64,000 nucleotides of DNA from Peptoniphilus_A olsenii (GTDB lineage Bacteria; Bacillota; Clostridia; Tissierellales; Peptoniphilaceae): contig NZ_JBEPMA010000008.1 in assembly GCF_040545475.1 (NCBI RefSeq), forward strand, positions 1-64,000. The letters are read 5' to 3'. Position numbers and translations under genes: made by a program. The notes under the pieces are model-generated. The model was not told the DNA's origin, made no database searches, and worked only from the letters and a program-made list of their open reading frames with translations. Below are positions 44,067-54,575 of this stretch, piece after piece. Positions within the stretch are counted from its first letter, which is position 1; each line of letters opens with the position of its first letter.

Positions 44067-44794
44067 TATCTTTCATTAACCTCTTCAACTTCATCTTTAA
44101 CAATCTTATTAGTTATCAGTTGTTGAACAATGGCAAATAGATTCGAAACTGTCCAATAAATTACAAGACCTGCTGCAAAATTTTTACCCATCATAAAAAT
44201 CAGAATAGGCATAACTATCATCATACTCTTCATCATAGACTGAGCCTGATCTGCTCCTGCACCTTGAGTCGCTGGGTTTTTCATAGAAATAAAACTCATT
44301 AAAAAAGTACTCACAGCAGCCACAAGAGGCATAATTAAAGTAGTATCAGGATTATCCAAATTAGAAATATGGAAAAAGTTTTTGCTCATAGCCTCGTATA
44401 CACCTGGATCTGTAAAAGCGTATCTTTGTGGATATAAAAATACTCTATAGAAAGCCATCAAAATTACAAGAGTTAAAATCATAGGCAGACATCCTGCACT
44501 CATTTTATAATTTGACTCTTTATATAACTTTTGTTGTTTAGCCGCCAAAGTTTGTGGATCGTTCTTATACTTTCTTTGCAACTCCATAATCTGTGGTTGA
44601 AGCTTAGCAAGCTTCTTTTGATTTTTAGTTTGTGAAATATTAAGGGGCAATATAAGTATTTTTATTATAATTGTAGCAATAATAATTGATAGTGCTAAAA
44701 AAGATATGCTTTCTGGCTCTTGGGGAATAGTCCCTGCAAGTAAATTGTAAATCAGCCTTACGAAACTACCTAATAAAGAACTAATTAAACTCAT
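44066..44794 (-). CDS. yidC: Membrane protein insertase YidC
   Basis: The 242-residue protein is the short Gram-positive (YidC/OxaA/SpoIIIJ) form with five membrane segments, the coiled loop TKNQKKLAKLQPQIMELQRK and GCLPMILTLVILMAFYRV. There is no lipobox at the start. It inserts membrane proteins with or without SecYEG. Confidence 0.94.
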   Translation of the reverse strand: MSLISSLLGSFVRLIYNLLAGTIPQEPESISFLALSIIIATIIIKILILPLNISQTKNQKKLAKLQPQIMELQRKYKNDPQTLAAKQQKLYKESNYKMSAGCLPMILTLVILMAFYRVFLYPQRYAFTDPGVYEAMSKNFFHISNLDNPDTTLIMPLVAAVSTFLMSFISMKNPATQGAGADQAQSMMKSMMIVMPILIFMMGKNFAAGLVIYWTVSNLFAIVQQLITNKIVKDEVEEVNER

Positions 44795-44812
44795 TAATCG
44801 TTTCCTCCAATT

Positions 44813-45028
44813 CTAAATGAGAGGATCGTAACCACCATCATGAAAAGGATGACACTTTAAAAGACGCTTTATAGTCAAATAGCTTCCCTTAAAAAATCCG
44901 TACTTTTCATAGGCTTCATAACTATATTGTGAACACGTGGGTGTGAATCTGCAATGACTTCCAGGAAGTAAATATCTAGAAATTACTTTTTGATAAAAAC
45001 GTATCAAAAGCATACAAATTCTTTTCAT
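44813..45028 (-). CDS. yidD: Membrane protein insertion factor YidD
   Basis: The 71-residue protein has the family features FYQKVISRYLLPGSHCRFTP then TCSQYSYEAYEKYG, and ends in KCHPFHDGGYDPL. It assists YidC. It overlaps rnpA by 4 bp. Confidence 0.95.
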   Translation of the reverse strand: MKRICMLLIRFYQKVISRYLLPGSHCRFTPTCSQYSYEAYEKYGFFKGSYLTIKRLLKCHPFHDGGYDPLI

Positions 45029-45360
45029 CTTTTTACCTTCTTTTGTCTTTTTAAGACATTAAAAAAAGAGTATCTGAGATCATAAAATTCAGCCTCACAG
45101 GCTCCTTTTTTGACAACAAAAACATAGTCATATCCATCTTTTATTTTGTCATAATTTTCTCTATATAGATGTTTTAACCTTCTTTTTACAAAATTTCTTT
45201 TTACAGCATTTCCTACTTTTTTAGTAGTTGTAATACCTACTCTGGGGTAGGTCATGTTATTTTTCTTTGTAAACAAAGTTAAATATTTAGACCCGGAAAT
45301 ATTCTTTGCCGAGTAGACCCTTTGAAATTCACTATTTTTCTTTAAATAACAATCCTTCAT
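45025..45360 (-). CDS. rnpA: Ribonuclease P protein component
   Basis: The 111-residue basic protein has FQRVYSAK near the start and the RNR region VGNAVKRNFVKRRLKHLYRE. It binds RNase P RNA for 5' tRNA processing. It follows rpmH by 8 bp. Confidence 0.95.
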   Translation of the reverse strand: MKDCYLKKNSEFQRVYSAKNISGSKYLTLFTKKNNMTYPRVGITTTKKVGNAVKRNFVKRRLKHLYRENYDKIKDGYDYVFVVKKGACEAEFYDLRYSFFNVLKRQKKVKR

Positions 45361-45368
45361 TTTTAAAT

Positions 45369-45503
45369 TTATGCCGATAATTTCTTTCTACCTTTTCTTC
45401 TTCTAGCACTGATAACTGCTCTACCTGATTTAGTTCTCATTCTTGAACGAAAACCATGTTCTCTTTTTCTTTGTCTGTTTTTTGGTTGGTATGTTCTTTT
45501 CAC
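45369..45503 (-). CDS. rpmH: 50S ribosomal protein L34
   Basis: The 44-residue protein starts with GTG at 45503 behind GAGGTG and reads VKRTYQPKNRQRKREHGFRS, then the invariant RMRTKSGRAVISARRRKGRK. It opens the rpmH-rnpA-yidD-yidC-jag operon next to the origin. Confidence 0.96.
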   Translation of the reverse strand: MKRTYQPKNRQRKREHGFRSRMRTKSGRAVISARRRKGRKKLSA

Positions 45504-45529
45504 TATTTTCACCTCATTTCATCTTTACT

Positions 45530-45558
45530 ATTTTATTGACAAAAACCCACATTGTCAA
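45530..45558 (-). promoter_or_regulatory. rpmH operon promoter
   Basis: On the minus strand TTGACA (45558-45553), a 17-bp spacer and TAAAAT (45535-45530) lie 26 bp upstream of the rpmH start. Confidence 0.85.
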
Positions 45559-45599
45559 GACTTTAAGCTGATTTTTCAAAATTTTATCTATTATATATA

Positions 45600-46006
45600 G
45601 TATTGATAGTAAAATCTATTCAAAATTAGACAATTAATATCTCCATAATCAATAATACATTTAAAAATCAAAATAAATATAAAATATTTAATTATCACTT
45701 TAAATCACCATCTGTTGATAAGTTGAGCCTTATTTGTTAAAATATATGTGGATAAATTTTATATGTATGTCGATAAAAATAAAACTGTTTATAAATAAAA
45801 CTATTAACAATCTGTTGATAAATTGTTGGTAAGTTTATTTTTATTTTTTAAATTTGGAAGTTTTAATAGTTTTTAAAAGCTTTTTATAAACAATAACCAA
45901 ATTTTAAAATGTTTATATCTTTTTATCAACAGTTTATTAACAAATGTTGATAACTTTATACATATTAATTTTTAAACAATTCAAAATTGTTAATAAAGGA
46001 GGAAAT
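45600..46006. other. oriC: oriC, left part (upstream of dnaA)
   Basis: The very AT-rich stretch between rpmH and dnaA carries DnaA-box-like sites: TGTGGATAA at 45747-45755 (exact) and several of the form TTATCAACA or its inverse, at 45712, 45812, 45923-45931 and 45945-45953. Gene polarity diverges here. Together with the sites after dnaA it forms the usual bipartite firmicute origin. The dnaA promoter must also be inside. Confidence 0.85.
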
Positions 46007-47356
46007 ATGGATCAAAAACTTTCCACTATGTGGGAATCATTCTTAAAAGAATTGGAAAAAAAATCCATGTCTCAAGTTACTTACTCTACTTGGTTTTCTA
46101 GGATGCTACCTAAATCAGTAGACTATGATAATAAAAGTATTGTAATTACAGTTCCTTCTCAGTTTATAAGAGATTATCTTGCCAATAACAAAAGGCATTT
46201 TGACCTTGTAGTTTCTGCCTTAAAAGACGTTACTGGAATAGAATTTGAAGTCACTATTATATCTGAGGCTGAAGCAGAAAATATGACACCAGGCTCATTT
46301 TCTAATAAGTCTTTTTTAAATTCAACAAGGTTAAATCCAAAATACACTTTTGAAACTTTTGTAGTAGGTAAGAGTAATGAATTTGCTCATGCTGCAGCCC
46401 TTGCTGTAGCTGAAAATTACGAAAACCCACGCAACGCATTTTCAAACCCACTCTTTATATATGGGGGAGTAGGTCTTGGAAAAACTCACTTAATGCAGGC
46501 TATTGGTCACTTTGTAATAGGTCAAGATCCTACAAAGAAAATACTATATGTTACAAGTGAACAATTTACAAACGAACTTATTAATTCTATACAAACAAAT
46601 AAGAATGAAGAATTTAGACATAAGTACAGAAAAGTTGATTTACTGTTAATTGACGATATTCAATTTATAGCCGATAAGGATAGAACTCAAGAGGAGTTTT
46701 TTCATACATTTAATGAACTTCACGAACAAAATAAACAAATAGTTCTTACATCAGATAAACCACCAAAAGAAATAAAATCTCTTGAAGAGAGGCTGGTATC
46801 TAGGTTTGCATGGGGATTAGTAGTAGATATTTCTGCACCAGATTTAGAAACAAGGATTGCTATTCTCAGAAATAAAGCTGATTCTGAAGGTTTTGAGGTA
46901 TCAGACGATGTTATGAATTTTATTGCAGAAAATGTGAGAAGTAATATTAGAGAACTAGAGGGAGCATTATCAAAGGTAATGGCTTATTCTAAACTCACTG
47001 ATGCTGACATATCAGTAGATAGTGCAGCCATAGTACTTAGAGATATTTATGAAACTAAGGCCAAAAAGAAGGTTACGGGCGAATATATTAAATCCGTTAT
47101 TTCAAAAAAATATGGTATTTCAATAGAAGATATTAATTCCAAAAAAAGAACAAAAGCTATTGCTTATCCAAGGCAAATAGCCATGTATATAACTAGAGAA
47201 CTCACTGATTTAAGCCTCCCTAAAATAGGAGATGTATTTGGTGGACGTGATCACTCAACTGTTATTCATGCTTATGACAAGATAGAAAAAGATATGGAAA
47301 ATGATCCTGTATTTAAAATAGAAATAACTAATTTGATTAAAGAAATTAAGTCATAG
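46007..47356 (+). CDS. dnaA: Replication initiator DnaA
   Basis: The 449-residue AAA+ protein has an N-terminal helicase-loading domain, Walker A YGGVGLGKTHLMQAIGH, Walker B LLLIDDIQFIADK and the C-terminal DNA-binding signature GGRDHSTVIHAYDKI. ATG 46007 follows AAAGGAGG; the frame is open 21 codons upstream but that part lies in the DnaA-box region. Confidence 0.97.
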   Translation: MDQKLSTMWESFLKELEKKSMSQVTYSTWFSRMLPKSVDYDNKSIVITVPSQFIRDYLANNKRHFDLVVSALKDVTGIEFEVTIISEAEAENMTPGSFSNKSFLNSTRLNPKYTFETFVVGKSNEFAHAAALAVAENYENPRNAFSNPLFIYGGVGLGKTHLMQAIGHFVIGQDPTKKILYVTSEQFTNELINSIQTNKNEEFRHKYRKVDLLLIDDIQFIADKDRTQEEFFHTFNELHEQNKQIVLTSDKPPKEIKSLEERLVSRFAWGLVVDISAPDLETRIAILRNKADSEGFEVSDDVMNFIAENVRSNIRELEGALSKVMAYSKLTDADISVDSAAIVLRDIYETKAKKKVTGEYIKSVISKKYGISIEDINSKKRTKAIAYPRQIAMYITRELTDLSLPKIGDVFGGRDHSTVIHAYDKIEKDMENDPVFKIEITNLIKEIKS

Positions 47357-47444
47357 TGGATAACTATCGAATTATCAAAAGTTATCCACATTTTATCAAG
47401 ATTAATAAATTATGATTATTAAATCTTGTGAGGACTTATCCACA
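47355..47444. other. oriC: oriC, right part (dnaA-dnaN gap)
   Basis: The 143-bp gap has AGTGGATAA (47355-47363) and two exact TTATCCACA boxes (47382-47390, 47436-47444). This matches the second DnaA-box cluster of bipartite origins. Confidence 0.8.
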
Positions 47445-47499
47445 AATCAACAGCCCCTACTATTATTACTATTTAATATACTATTTTCTAGGAGGAAAA

Positions 47500-48594
47500 A
47501 TGAAAATACGAATAAATAGAAAAGAACTGGCTAAGCATATTCAAATAGTTCAAAAAGCAATTTCTGCTAGAACAACTATGCAAATATTAGAAGGTATTAT
47601 GCTAAAAGCTGAAAATAACACTTTAACTCTTACAGCTACAGATACTGAAATCAGCATAAGAACAAAACTTTCATGTATAGTTGAAGAAGAAGGACAATTA
47701 GTTATACATTCGAGACTATTTGGAGATATTGTCAGAAAACTAAATAATGATTTAATAGATATAAAAGTTGAAAATTATAATATGAATTTAAGATGTGGCG
47801 AATCAATATTTAATATTAGTACGCAAAATGCAGAAGATTATCCTGATTTACCACGTATTGACGAATATAAAAAGCTGACTATGTCTGCTAGTGAAATTAA
47901 AAATATTGTCAAAAAAACTACTTTTGCTGTTTCACAAGATGAAACTCGAATAATATTTACAGGTGTTTTGATGGACATTAAAAAAGACTACATTAATTTT
48001 GTAGCTCTTGACGGATTCAGAATGGCTATTCAAAAGATAGAAAAAGAAGTGGATTTTGAAACATCTATTATTATTCCATCGAGATCTTTAAATGAACTTG
48101 TAAAAATTCTTGAAGATGATTACGATGTAGAAATCCATATTTCTAGAAATAATATTGTATTTTCTTTCAATAATACAGTATTTTATTCAACACTTTTAAG
48201 TGGAGAGTTTTTTAACTATAATGGACTACTGCGTGATAATCACGATATAACTTGTGATGTAAAAAAATCTGAGTTTCAATCAGCAGTTGAAAGAGCTTCA
48301 CTTTTAGCTAGAGAGGATAGAGCAAATCTTATTAAATTAAATATTGAAGATAGTTCTATTGAAATAAAGAGTAATTCTGAAATTGGAGATGTTTTTGAAA
48401 AAGTTCAAACGTCTAATGTAAATGAAAATTTAAAAATAGCTTTTAACTCTAAATATATATTAGATGGTGTTAAAATATTAGAAAATGAAGATATTCTTCT
48501 AAATTTTACAGATTCTGTGAATCCTTTAATTATTACAGAATCTGAAGATGACTCATATATTTATTTAGTTTTACCAGTAAGGTTGGCGGGATAA
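47500..48594 (+). CDS. dnaN: DNA polymerase III beta clamp
   Basis: The 364-residue protein has three repeated clamp domains and ends YIYLVLPVRL, the usual DnaN C-terminus. It is the ring that tethers the replicative polymerase. ATG 47500 follows GGAGG; upstream in-frame codons are in the DnaA-box gap. Confidence 0.95.
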   Translation: MKIRINRKELAKHIQIVQKAISARTTMQILEGIMLKAENNTLTLTATDTEISIRTKLSCIVEEEGQLVIHSRLFGDIVRKLNNDLIDIKVENYNMNLRCGESIFNISTQNAEDYPDLPRIDEYKKLTMSASEIKNIVKKTTFAVSQDETRIIFTGVLMDIKKDYINFVALDGFRMAIQKIEKEVDFETSIIIPSRSLNELVKILEDDYDVEIHISRNNIVFSFNNTVFYSTLLSGEFFNYNGLLRDNHDITCDVKKSEFQSAVERASLLAREDRANLIKLNIEDSSIEIKSNSEIGDVFEKVQTSNVNENLKIAFNSKYILDGVKILENEDILLNFTDSVNPLIITESEDDSYIYLVLPVRLAG

Positions 48595-48813
48595 ATGGAA
48601 AGACAAATTATCAATATAGACACTGAATTTATAAAACTAGATTCTCTTTTAAAGTTTGCAGGTCTTTGTGATACTGGCGGAATGGCTAAAAATGTAATAA
48701 AAGATGAACTCGTAAAAGTTAATGGCGAAATTGAAACTAGAAGAGGACGCAAACTCTATCCAAATGATGAAGTCGAGTTTTATGGAAATGTAGTTGTAAT
48801 TGGTGAAAAATGA
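48595..48813 (+). CDS. yaaA: S4-domain RNA-binding protein YaaA
   Basis: The 72-residue S4-like protein (IKLDSLLKFAGLCDTGGMAK, VNGEIETRRGRKL) sits between dnaN and recF as in Bacillus. It begins right after the dnaN stop and overlaps recF by 4 bp. It is thought to act in ribosome assembly. Confidence 0.92.
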   Translation: MERQIINIDTEFIKLDSLLKFAGLCDTGGMAKNVIKDELVKVNGEIETRRGRKLYPNDEVEFYGNVVVIGEK

Positions 48814-49886
48814 GACTGGAGTTTCTAAAGCTTCTAAATTTTAGAAATTATAAGAATCTCGTGTTTAATCCAGACGAGAATATAAATATTTTATATGGAC
48901 TCAACGCTTCTGGTAAAACAAATTTGATTGAAGCTATTTATATGTCTGTAAAATCTACAAGTTATAGAAATACTAAAGACAATGAACTTATTAATTTAGA
49001 TGAAAATAAATCTAGTATTATTTCTAGATACATGAATAAAGAATATAAGGACGATTATAGAATTGAGATATTCAATAATCAAAATAAAAAACTATATATA
49101 AACGATGAAAAAGTGAATTCTAAAGAATATCGAAAATCTAGATTTGCAGTCCTTTTTAGCCCAAATGACTTAAATATGATAAAATATTCACCTAGGGATA
49201 GGCGGAAATTTCTAGATGAAATACTTTCAAATTTAGAACCTTCTTATGATTATTATTATCAAAGATATAGGAAAATTTTATTTGAAAGAAATAAACTCTT
49301 AAAAATTAAGATGGATAAAAATTTATTAGATATTTACAACAGAGAACTTGCTGTAAATGGGACTAAAATAATTGTAATGAGGCTAAAAGCTATAAAAAAA
49401 TTAAATGAATTTGCAAAATATCATTATAAAAACATTGCAGGCGACGATTTAAATATAACTTATCTTTCTACTGTACCAGTAGTACTTGATGAAGAACTTT
49501 TAAAGAAAAACTATCTGAATCTTTTAAACTCAACTTTTACAGTTGATATGGAAAAAAGATATACAACTGTGGGCCCGCATAGAGATGACTTGGATTTTAA
49601 AATAAACAAACTTTCATCAAAAATATATGGTTCTCAAGGAGAACAGAGAAGTATTGTACTTAGTCTTAAGCTATCAGAGACGGATTTGATAAAAAGTCTA
49701 TATAATGAATATCCAATTCTTTTATTAGATGATGTATTTTCGGAGATAGATTTTAATAGAAGAAGATATTTTATATATTCTCTCAAAAACACACAGACAT
49801 TTATCACTACTACAGAGGTAAATAAATATTTACAAAATATAGATGCAAAATTTTTCCAAATAAGTAATGGAAAAATTATAAATTAG
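48810..49886 (+). CDS. recF: DNA repair ATPase RecF
   Basis: The 358-residue SMC-like ATPase has Walker A YGLNASGKTNLIEAIY, the signature GSQGEQRSIVLSLKL and Walker B PILLLDDVFSEID. It loads RecA at gaps. Confidence 0.95.
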   Translation: MRLEFLKLLNFRNYKNLVFNPDENINILYGLNASGKTNLIEAIYMSVKSTSYRNTKDNELINLDENKSSIISRYMNKEYKDDYRIEIFNNQNKKLYINDEKVNSKEYRKSRFAVLFSPNDLNMIKYSPRDRRKFLDEILSNLEPSYDYYYQRYRKILFERNKLLKIKMDKNLLDIYNRELAVNGTKIIVMRLKAIKKLNEFAKYHYKNIAGDDLNITYLSTVPVVLDEELLKKNYLNLLNSTFTVDMEKRYTTVGPHRDDLDFKINKLSSKIYGSQGEQRSIVLSLKLSETDLIKSLYNEYPILLLDDVFSEIDFNRRRYFIYSLKNTQTFITTTEVNKYLQNIDAKFFQISNGKIIN

Positions 49887-49899
49887 AATAGGAGAAAAC

Positions 49900-51813
49900 A
49901 TGGCAAACACTGAAAGACATTATGGTGCTAGCGATATCCAGGTTTTAGAGGGGCTTGAGCCTGTTAGAAAAAGACCAGGGATGTATATTGGTTCAACAGG
50001 ACCTAAAGGACTACACCATTTAGTTTATGAAGTTGTAGACAACTCAATAGATGAGGCACTTGCAGGTATCTGCGACCATATTATTATTAAAATAGATGAA
50101 GATGGCTATGTCGAAATTTCAGATAATGGTTCGGGAATACCAGTAGAAAAGCACCCTCAAACAGGAAAATCAACAGTAGAAACTGTTCTTACTATACTTC
50201 ATGCTGGGGGTAAATTTGACAATGGAGCTTACAAAGTAAGTGGTGGGCTTCATGGTGTAGGTGTTTCTGTAGTAAATGCACTTTCAACAAAGCTTGTTGC
50301 TACAATTAAAAGAGATGGAAAAATTTACCAACAAGAATTTTCAAGAGGACATGCTACTAGTGAATTAAAAATCATTGGAGATGTTAAAAAAACTGACACA
50401 GGTACAACTATTTATTTTGAACCTGATCCTGAAATTTTTGAAACAGTAGAATTTTCTTTTGAAACTCTGTCTAAAAGATTTAGAGAAATGGCCTTTTTAA
50501 ATAAAGGAATTAAAATTGAATTTATAGACAAAAGACATAAAAAACAAGAAGTTTATTATTATGAAGGTGGTATAAAATCTTTCGTTGAATTTATCAATGA
50601 GAAGAAAAAACCAATTCATGATGAAATTATATATATTGAAAAAGTAAAAGAAGAAACAGCAATTGAAATTGCCATTCAATATACTGACTCTTATAGTGAG
50701 GTAGTACTTAGTTTTGCCAATAATATAAATACCGAAGAAGGTGGAACACATCTTTCAGGCTTTAGATCGGCACTAACACGTACTTTAAATGACTATGGGC
50801 GTAAAAATAATATAATCAAAGAAAAAGAAGAAAACTTATCTGGAGAAGATGTTAGAGAAGGTATGACAGCTGTAATAAGTGTCAAACTTCCTGATCCACA
50901 ATTTGAAGGACAAACTAAAGCTAAGCTTGGAAACTCTGAAACAAGAGGAGTAGTGGATTCTGTTTTATCAGAAGAATTGGCAGTATTTTTAGAAGAAAAT
51001 CCTAAAATTGGAAAGAAAATCTTAGAAAAATCACTTTCAGCAAGACGTGCAAGAGAAGCTGCAAGACGTGCTAGAGATTTGACTAGAAAGAAAAACAATC
51101 TCGAAAGTATGACTCTTCCTGGCAAACTCACAGACTGTCAAAATGATGACCCTGAAAGAAATGAAATATTTATAGTCGAAGGTAATTCAGCAGGCGGTTC
51201 TGCAAAAGATGGACGTGATTCAGCTTATCAAGCAATTTTACCACTTAGAGGTAAGATTATGAATGTTGAAAAAGCAAGACTTGATAGAATATTAAATTCA
51301 TCTGAAATTCGAGCTATGATTACTGCATTTGGAACAGGAATTGGCGAAGAGTTTGACATTTCAAAACTGAGATACAATAAAATTATAATCATGACCGATG
51401 CTGATGTGGATGGTGCCCATATAATGACACTGCTTTTAACTTTCTTCTTTAGATATATGAGACCATTAATAGAAGAAGGGCATGTATATGTTGCACAAGC
51501 ACCACTTTATGGTATCGAAAAAGGCAATAAGATTTTGAGATATTGCCACAATGATAAAGAGCTAAGACTTGCTCTTGAAGAATATAAAAGTGATAAAGTA
51601 AATATCAAAAGATACAAAGGGCTTGGAGAAATGAACGAAGAGCAACTTTGGGAAACAACTATGAATCCTGATAATAGGTTACTGCTCAAAGTAAATATTG
51701 ACGATTTGCAACAAGCTGATGAAACATTCGACATTTTAATGGGTTCAGAAGTAGAACCAAGACGTGATTTCATCTCAGAAAATGCAGAATATGCAGATTT
51801 TGTGGATGCATAG
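49900..51813 (+). CDS. gyrB: DNA gyrase subunit B
   Basis: The 637-residue protein has the GHKL ATPase domain (EVVDNSIDEALAG, ISDNGSGIPV, GGLHGVGVSVVNAL), the transducer and the Toprim domain (VEGNSAGGSAKDGRD, TDADVDGAH). It starts behind TAGGAG. Confidence 0.97.
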   Translation: MANTERHYGASDIQVLEGLEPVRKRPGMYIGSTGPKGLHHLVYEVVDNSIDEALAGICDHIIIKIDEDGYVEISDNGSGIPVEKHPQTGKSTVETVLTILHAGGKFDNGAYKVSGGLHGVGVSVVNALSTKLVATIKRDGKIYQQEFSRGHATSELKIIGDVKKTDTGTTIYFEPDPEIFETVEFSFETLSKRFREMAFLNKGIKIEFIDKRHKKQEVYYYEGGIKSFVEFINEKKKPIHDEIIYIEKVKEETAIEIAIQYTDSYSEVVLSFANNINTEEGGTHLSGFRSALTRTLNDYGRKNNIIKEKEENLSGEDVREGMTAVISVKLPDPQFEGQTKAKLGNSETRGVVDSVLSEELAVFLEENPKIGKKILEKSLSARRAREAARRARDLTRKKNNLESMTLPGKLTDCQNDDPERNEIFIVEGNSAGGSAKDGRDSAYQAILPLRGKIMNVEKARLDRILNSSEIRAMITAFGTGIGEEFDISKLRYNKIIIMTDADVDGAHIMTLLLTFFFRYMRPLIEEGHVYVAQAPLYGIEKGNKILRYCHNDKELRLALEEYKSDKVNIKRYKGLGEMNEEQLWETTMNPDNRLLLKVNIDDLQQADETFDILMGSEVEPRRDFISENAEYADFVDA

Positions 51814-51822
51814 GAGGATCTT

Positions 51823-54252
51823 ATGAGTGAAGACAAATTTATAGAAGCGGGGATACTCGACGTAGATATTGATAAAAAGATGAGATCTTCTTATCTTGAT
51901 TATTCAATGTCTGTTATTGTAGCTAGAGCATTACCTGATGTACGTGATGGGTTAAAACCTGTTCACAGGAGAATTTTATACGGAATGCAAGGACTTGGTC
52001 TATCGCCAGGTGGTAGTTATAGAAAATCAGCAAGACTTGTTGGGGATGTTATGGGTAAATATCACCCTCATGGTGACTCCTCAATTTATGAAGCTACTGT
52101 AAGACTTGCACAGAGTTTTAATACTAGATATACACTTGTAGATGGTCAAGGAAACTTTGGTAATATAGATGGTGACGATGCAGCGGCAATGCGTTATACA
52201 GAAGTTAAAATGACAAGACTTGCCGAAGAAATGCTGCGCGATATTAACAAAGATACAGTTGATTTCAAACCGAACTTTGACGAAAATGAAAAAGAGCCAG
52301 TGATACTTCCATCTAGATTTCCAAATTTATTGGTAAATGGTTCTAGTGGTATAGCTGTAGGTATGGCAACCAATATGGCTCCTCACAATATGAATGAAGC
52401 CATAGATGGAATTATTGCATACATTGACAATGATGAAATTAATATAGATGAATTAAATGAAATAATAAAAGGACCAGACTTTCCAACTGGTGCTCAAATT
52501 ATGGGCACAGATGGAATCAAAAAAGCTTATAAAACAGGTAGAGGAAAGCTTACAGTAAGAGCAATTGCTGAAATTGAAAATGTAACTAAACAAAAACAAC
52601 AAATAATAGTTACAGAACTTCCTTATCAAGTTAATAAATCAAATTTAATTATTAAAATTGCAGAACTTGCCAAAAATAAAGTTATTGAAGGTATATCAAA
52701 CATAACTGACTCATCAAATAGAAATGGTATCAAAATAATAATTGATTTAAAAAGAGATGCAAATGCAAATGTGGTTTTAAATAAACTGTATAGAAATACT
52801 CAAATGCAAATAACATTTGGTATTATAAATCTTGCTCTTGTAAATGAAAAACCAGAGATATTAAACTTAAAAGATTTAATTAGACATTATGTAGATCACC
52901 AAGTTGAAGTTGTAACAAGAAGAACAAAATTTGATTTAGATAAAGCTGAAAAAAGAGCTCATATTGTTGAAGGTCTTTTCATAGCTCTTGACAATATAGA
53001 TAGAATTATTCAAATTGTCAGAAGTTCTAAAGATGACGACGAAGTCAAGAAAAAATTTAAAAAAGAATTTGACTTGACAGATTTACAGTCACAGGCAATT
53101 CTTGATATGAGAATTAGGAGACTCACTGGATTAGAACGTGAAAAACTAGATGCTGAGTATAAAAAATTAATTAAAGATATCAAGAGATTTAGAGAAATCC
53201 TAGAGAATAATGATGTTTTGATGAACTTAATAAAAGAAGAGCTTACAGAAATAAAAGAAAAATATGGCGATTTGAGAAGAACAATAATATCTCCAAGTGC
53301 AACAGATATTGAAATGAGAGATATAATTAAAAAAGAAGATGTTGTAATAACTCTAACTCAATTTGGCTATATCAAGAGAATGAGTGAAGGAACATACAAA
53401 CCACAAAAACGTGGTGGAAGGGGTATATCTTCTGGTAATATGCGTGAGGATGACTTTGTAAAAGAATTATTTGTAACATCAACTCACGATATAATACTGT
53501 TCTTTACAACTCTTGGAAATGTATTTAGACTAAATGCATACGAAATACCTAAGGACTCGAGGGCTTCTAGGGGAACTGCACTTGTAAATCTATTACAACT
53601 TCAATCTGATGAAAAAGTTACATCTATAATACCTGTAGAAAAATACGATCCAGATATGAATTTTGTAATGGTTACAGAAAAGGGATTAATCAAAAGAACT
53701 TCTGCTAAAGAATATAAAAATATAAGAAAATCAGGTATAATATCTATAAACCTCAATGATGGAGATAGACTAATAGGAGTTCATTTAACTCACGACAAAC
53801 AAGAAGTTATGCTAGTGACAAGAAACGGCATGTCAATAAGATTTAATGAAGAACAAGTTAGAAAAAGTGGTAGAAATACAATGGGAGTTAAATCCATTGA
53901 ACTGGATGATGACGATGTTGTGGTTTCATCTGCTATTGTAAAAGATGACGAATATCTATTGGTAGTTTCTGAATGTGGTTATGGAAAGCTGACAGAGATT
54001 TCAAAATACAGACCTCAAAATAGAGCAGGTAAAGGTGTTTTGACATACAAAGTTACCCAAAAAACTGGTAAAGTTGCAGCTGCAAGTGTGGTAGATAAAC
54101 AAGACGATGTCATGATTATCGCCGATTCTGGTATAATTATAAGAATTTTAACTGACGATATTTCATTGCAGGGAAGAAATACATCCGGTGTAAAACTTAT
54201 GAATTTAAAAGATTCAAAAGTAGTTTCTGTAGCGAAATATATAGGTGACTAG
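51823..54252 (+). CDS. gyrA: DNA gyrase subunit A
   Basis: The 809-residue protein has the breakage-reunion domain with catalytic Tyr in AAMRYTEVKM and a C-terminal beta-pinwheel. The quinolone region reads KYHPHGDSSIYEATVRLAQ: Ser at the E. coli 83 position and Glu at 87, the unmutated Gram-positive state. Confidence 0.97.
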   Translation: MSEDKFIEAGILDVDIDKKMRSSYLDYSMSVIVARALPDVRDGLKPVHRRILYGMQGLGLSPGGSYRKSARLVGDVMGKYHPHGDSSIYEATVRLAQSFNTRYTLVDGQGNFGNIDGDDAAAMRYTEVKMTRLAEEMLRDINKDTVDFKPNFDENEKEPVILPSRFPNLLVNGSSGIAVGMATNMAPHNMNEAIDGIIAYIDNDEINIDELNEIIKGPDFPTGAQIMGTDGIKKAYKTGRGKLTVRAIAEIENVTKQKQQIIVTELPYQVNKSNLIIKIAELAKNKVIEGISNITDSSNRNGIKIIIDLKRDANANVVLNKLYRNTQMQITFGIINLALVNEKPEILNLKDLIRHYVDHQVEVVTRRTKFDLDKAEKRAHIVEGLFIALDNIDRIIQIVRSSKDDDEVKKKFKKEFDLTDLQSQAILDMRIRRLTGLEREKLDAEYKKLIKDIKRFREILENNDVLMNLIKEELTEIKEKYGDLRRTIISPSATDIEMRDIIKKEDVVITLTQFGYIKRMSEGTYKPQKRGGRGISSGNMREDDFVKELFVTSTHDIILFFTTLGNVFRLNAYEIPKDSRASRGTALVNLLQLQSDEKVTSIIPVEKYDPDMNFVMVTEKGLIKRTSAKEYKNIRKSGIISINLNDGDRLIGVHLTHDKQEVMLVTRNGMSIRFNEEQVRKSGRNTMGVKSIELDDDDVVVSSAIVKDDEYLLVVSECGYGKLTEISKYRPQNRAGKGVLTYKVTQKTGKVAAASVVDKQDDVMIIADSGIIIRILTDDISLQGRNTSGVKLMNLKDSKVVSVAKYIGD

Positions 54253-54262
54253 GAGGAATCAA

Positions 54263-54574
54263 ATGAATTTTAAACTTGAAACGAAAAATACTGCAGATTT
54301 TTTAATATTATATCCAATTGGGGAACTAGACGTATACAATACTGGTGCGTTTAAAGAAAAAGCCCTCAAAGCATATAATGAAGATAAAAAGAATATCTTA
54401 TTCGACTGCAAAGACTTAAAATATTTAGATTCAACTGGGCTTGGTTCTTTGATGTTCATACTAAAGAATATCAAAGAAAATGGTCACAAAATAGTTATAG
54501 AAAACTTAAATAGTTCAATTATGAAACTATTTAAAATAACTCAATTAGACGAAGTATTTGAAATTAGGGGGTAG
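54263..54574 (+). CDS. STAS-domain anti-sigma factor antagonist
   Basis: The 103-residue SpoIIAA/RsbV-like protein keeps the phosphorylatable Ser in LKYLDSTGLGSLMFIL (about residue 56). In the family the unphosphorylated form frees a sigma factor by binding its anti-sigma kinase. ATG 54263 follows AGGAGG. The anti-sigma-like and sigma genes follow at once. Confidence 0.88.
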   Translation: MNFKLETKNTADFLILYPIGELDVYNTGAFKEKALKAYNEDKKNILFDCKDLKYLDSTGLGSLMFILKNIKENGHKIVIENLNSSIMKLFKITQLDEVFEIRG

Positions 54575-54575
54575 T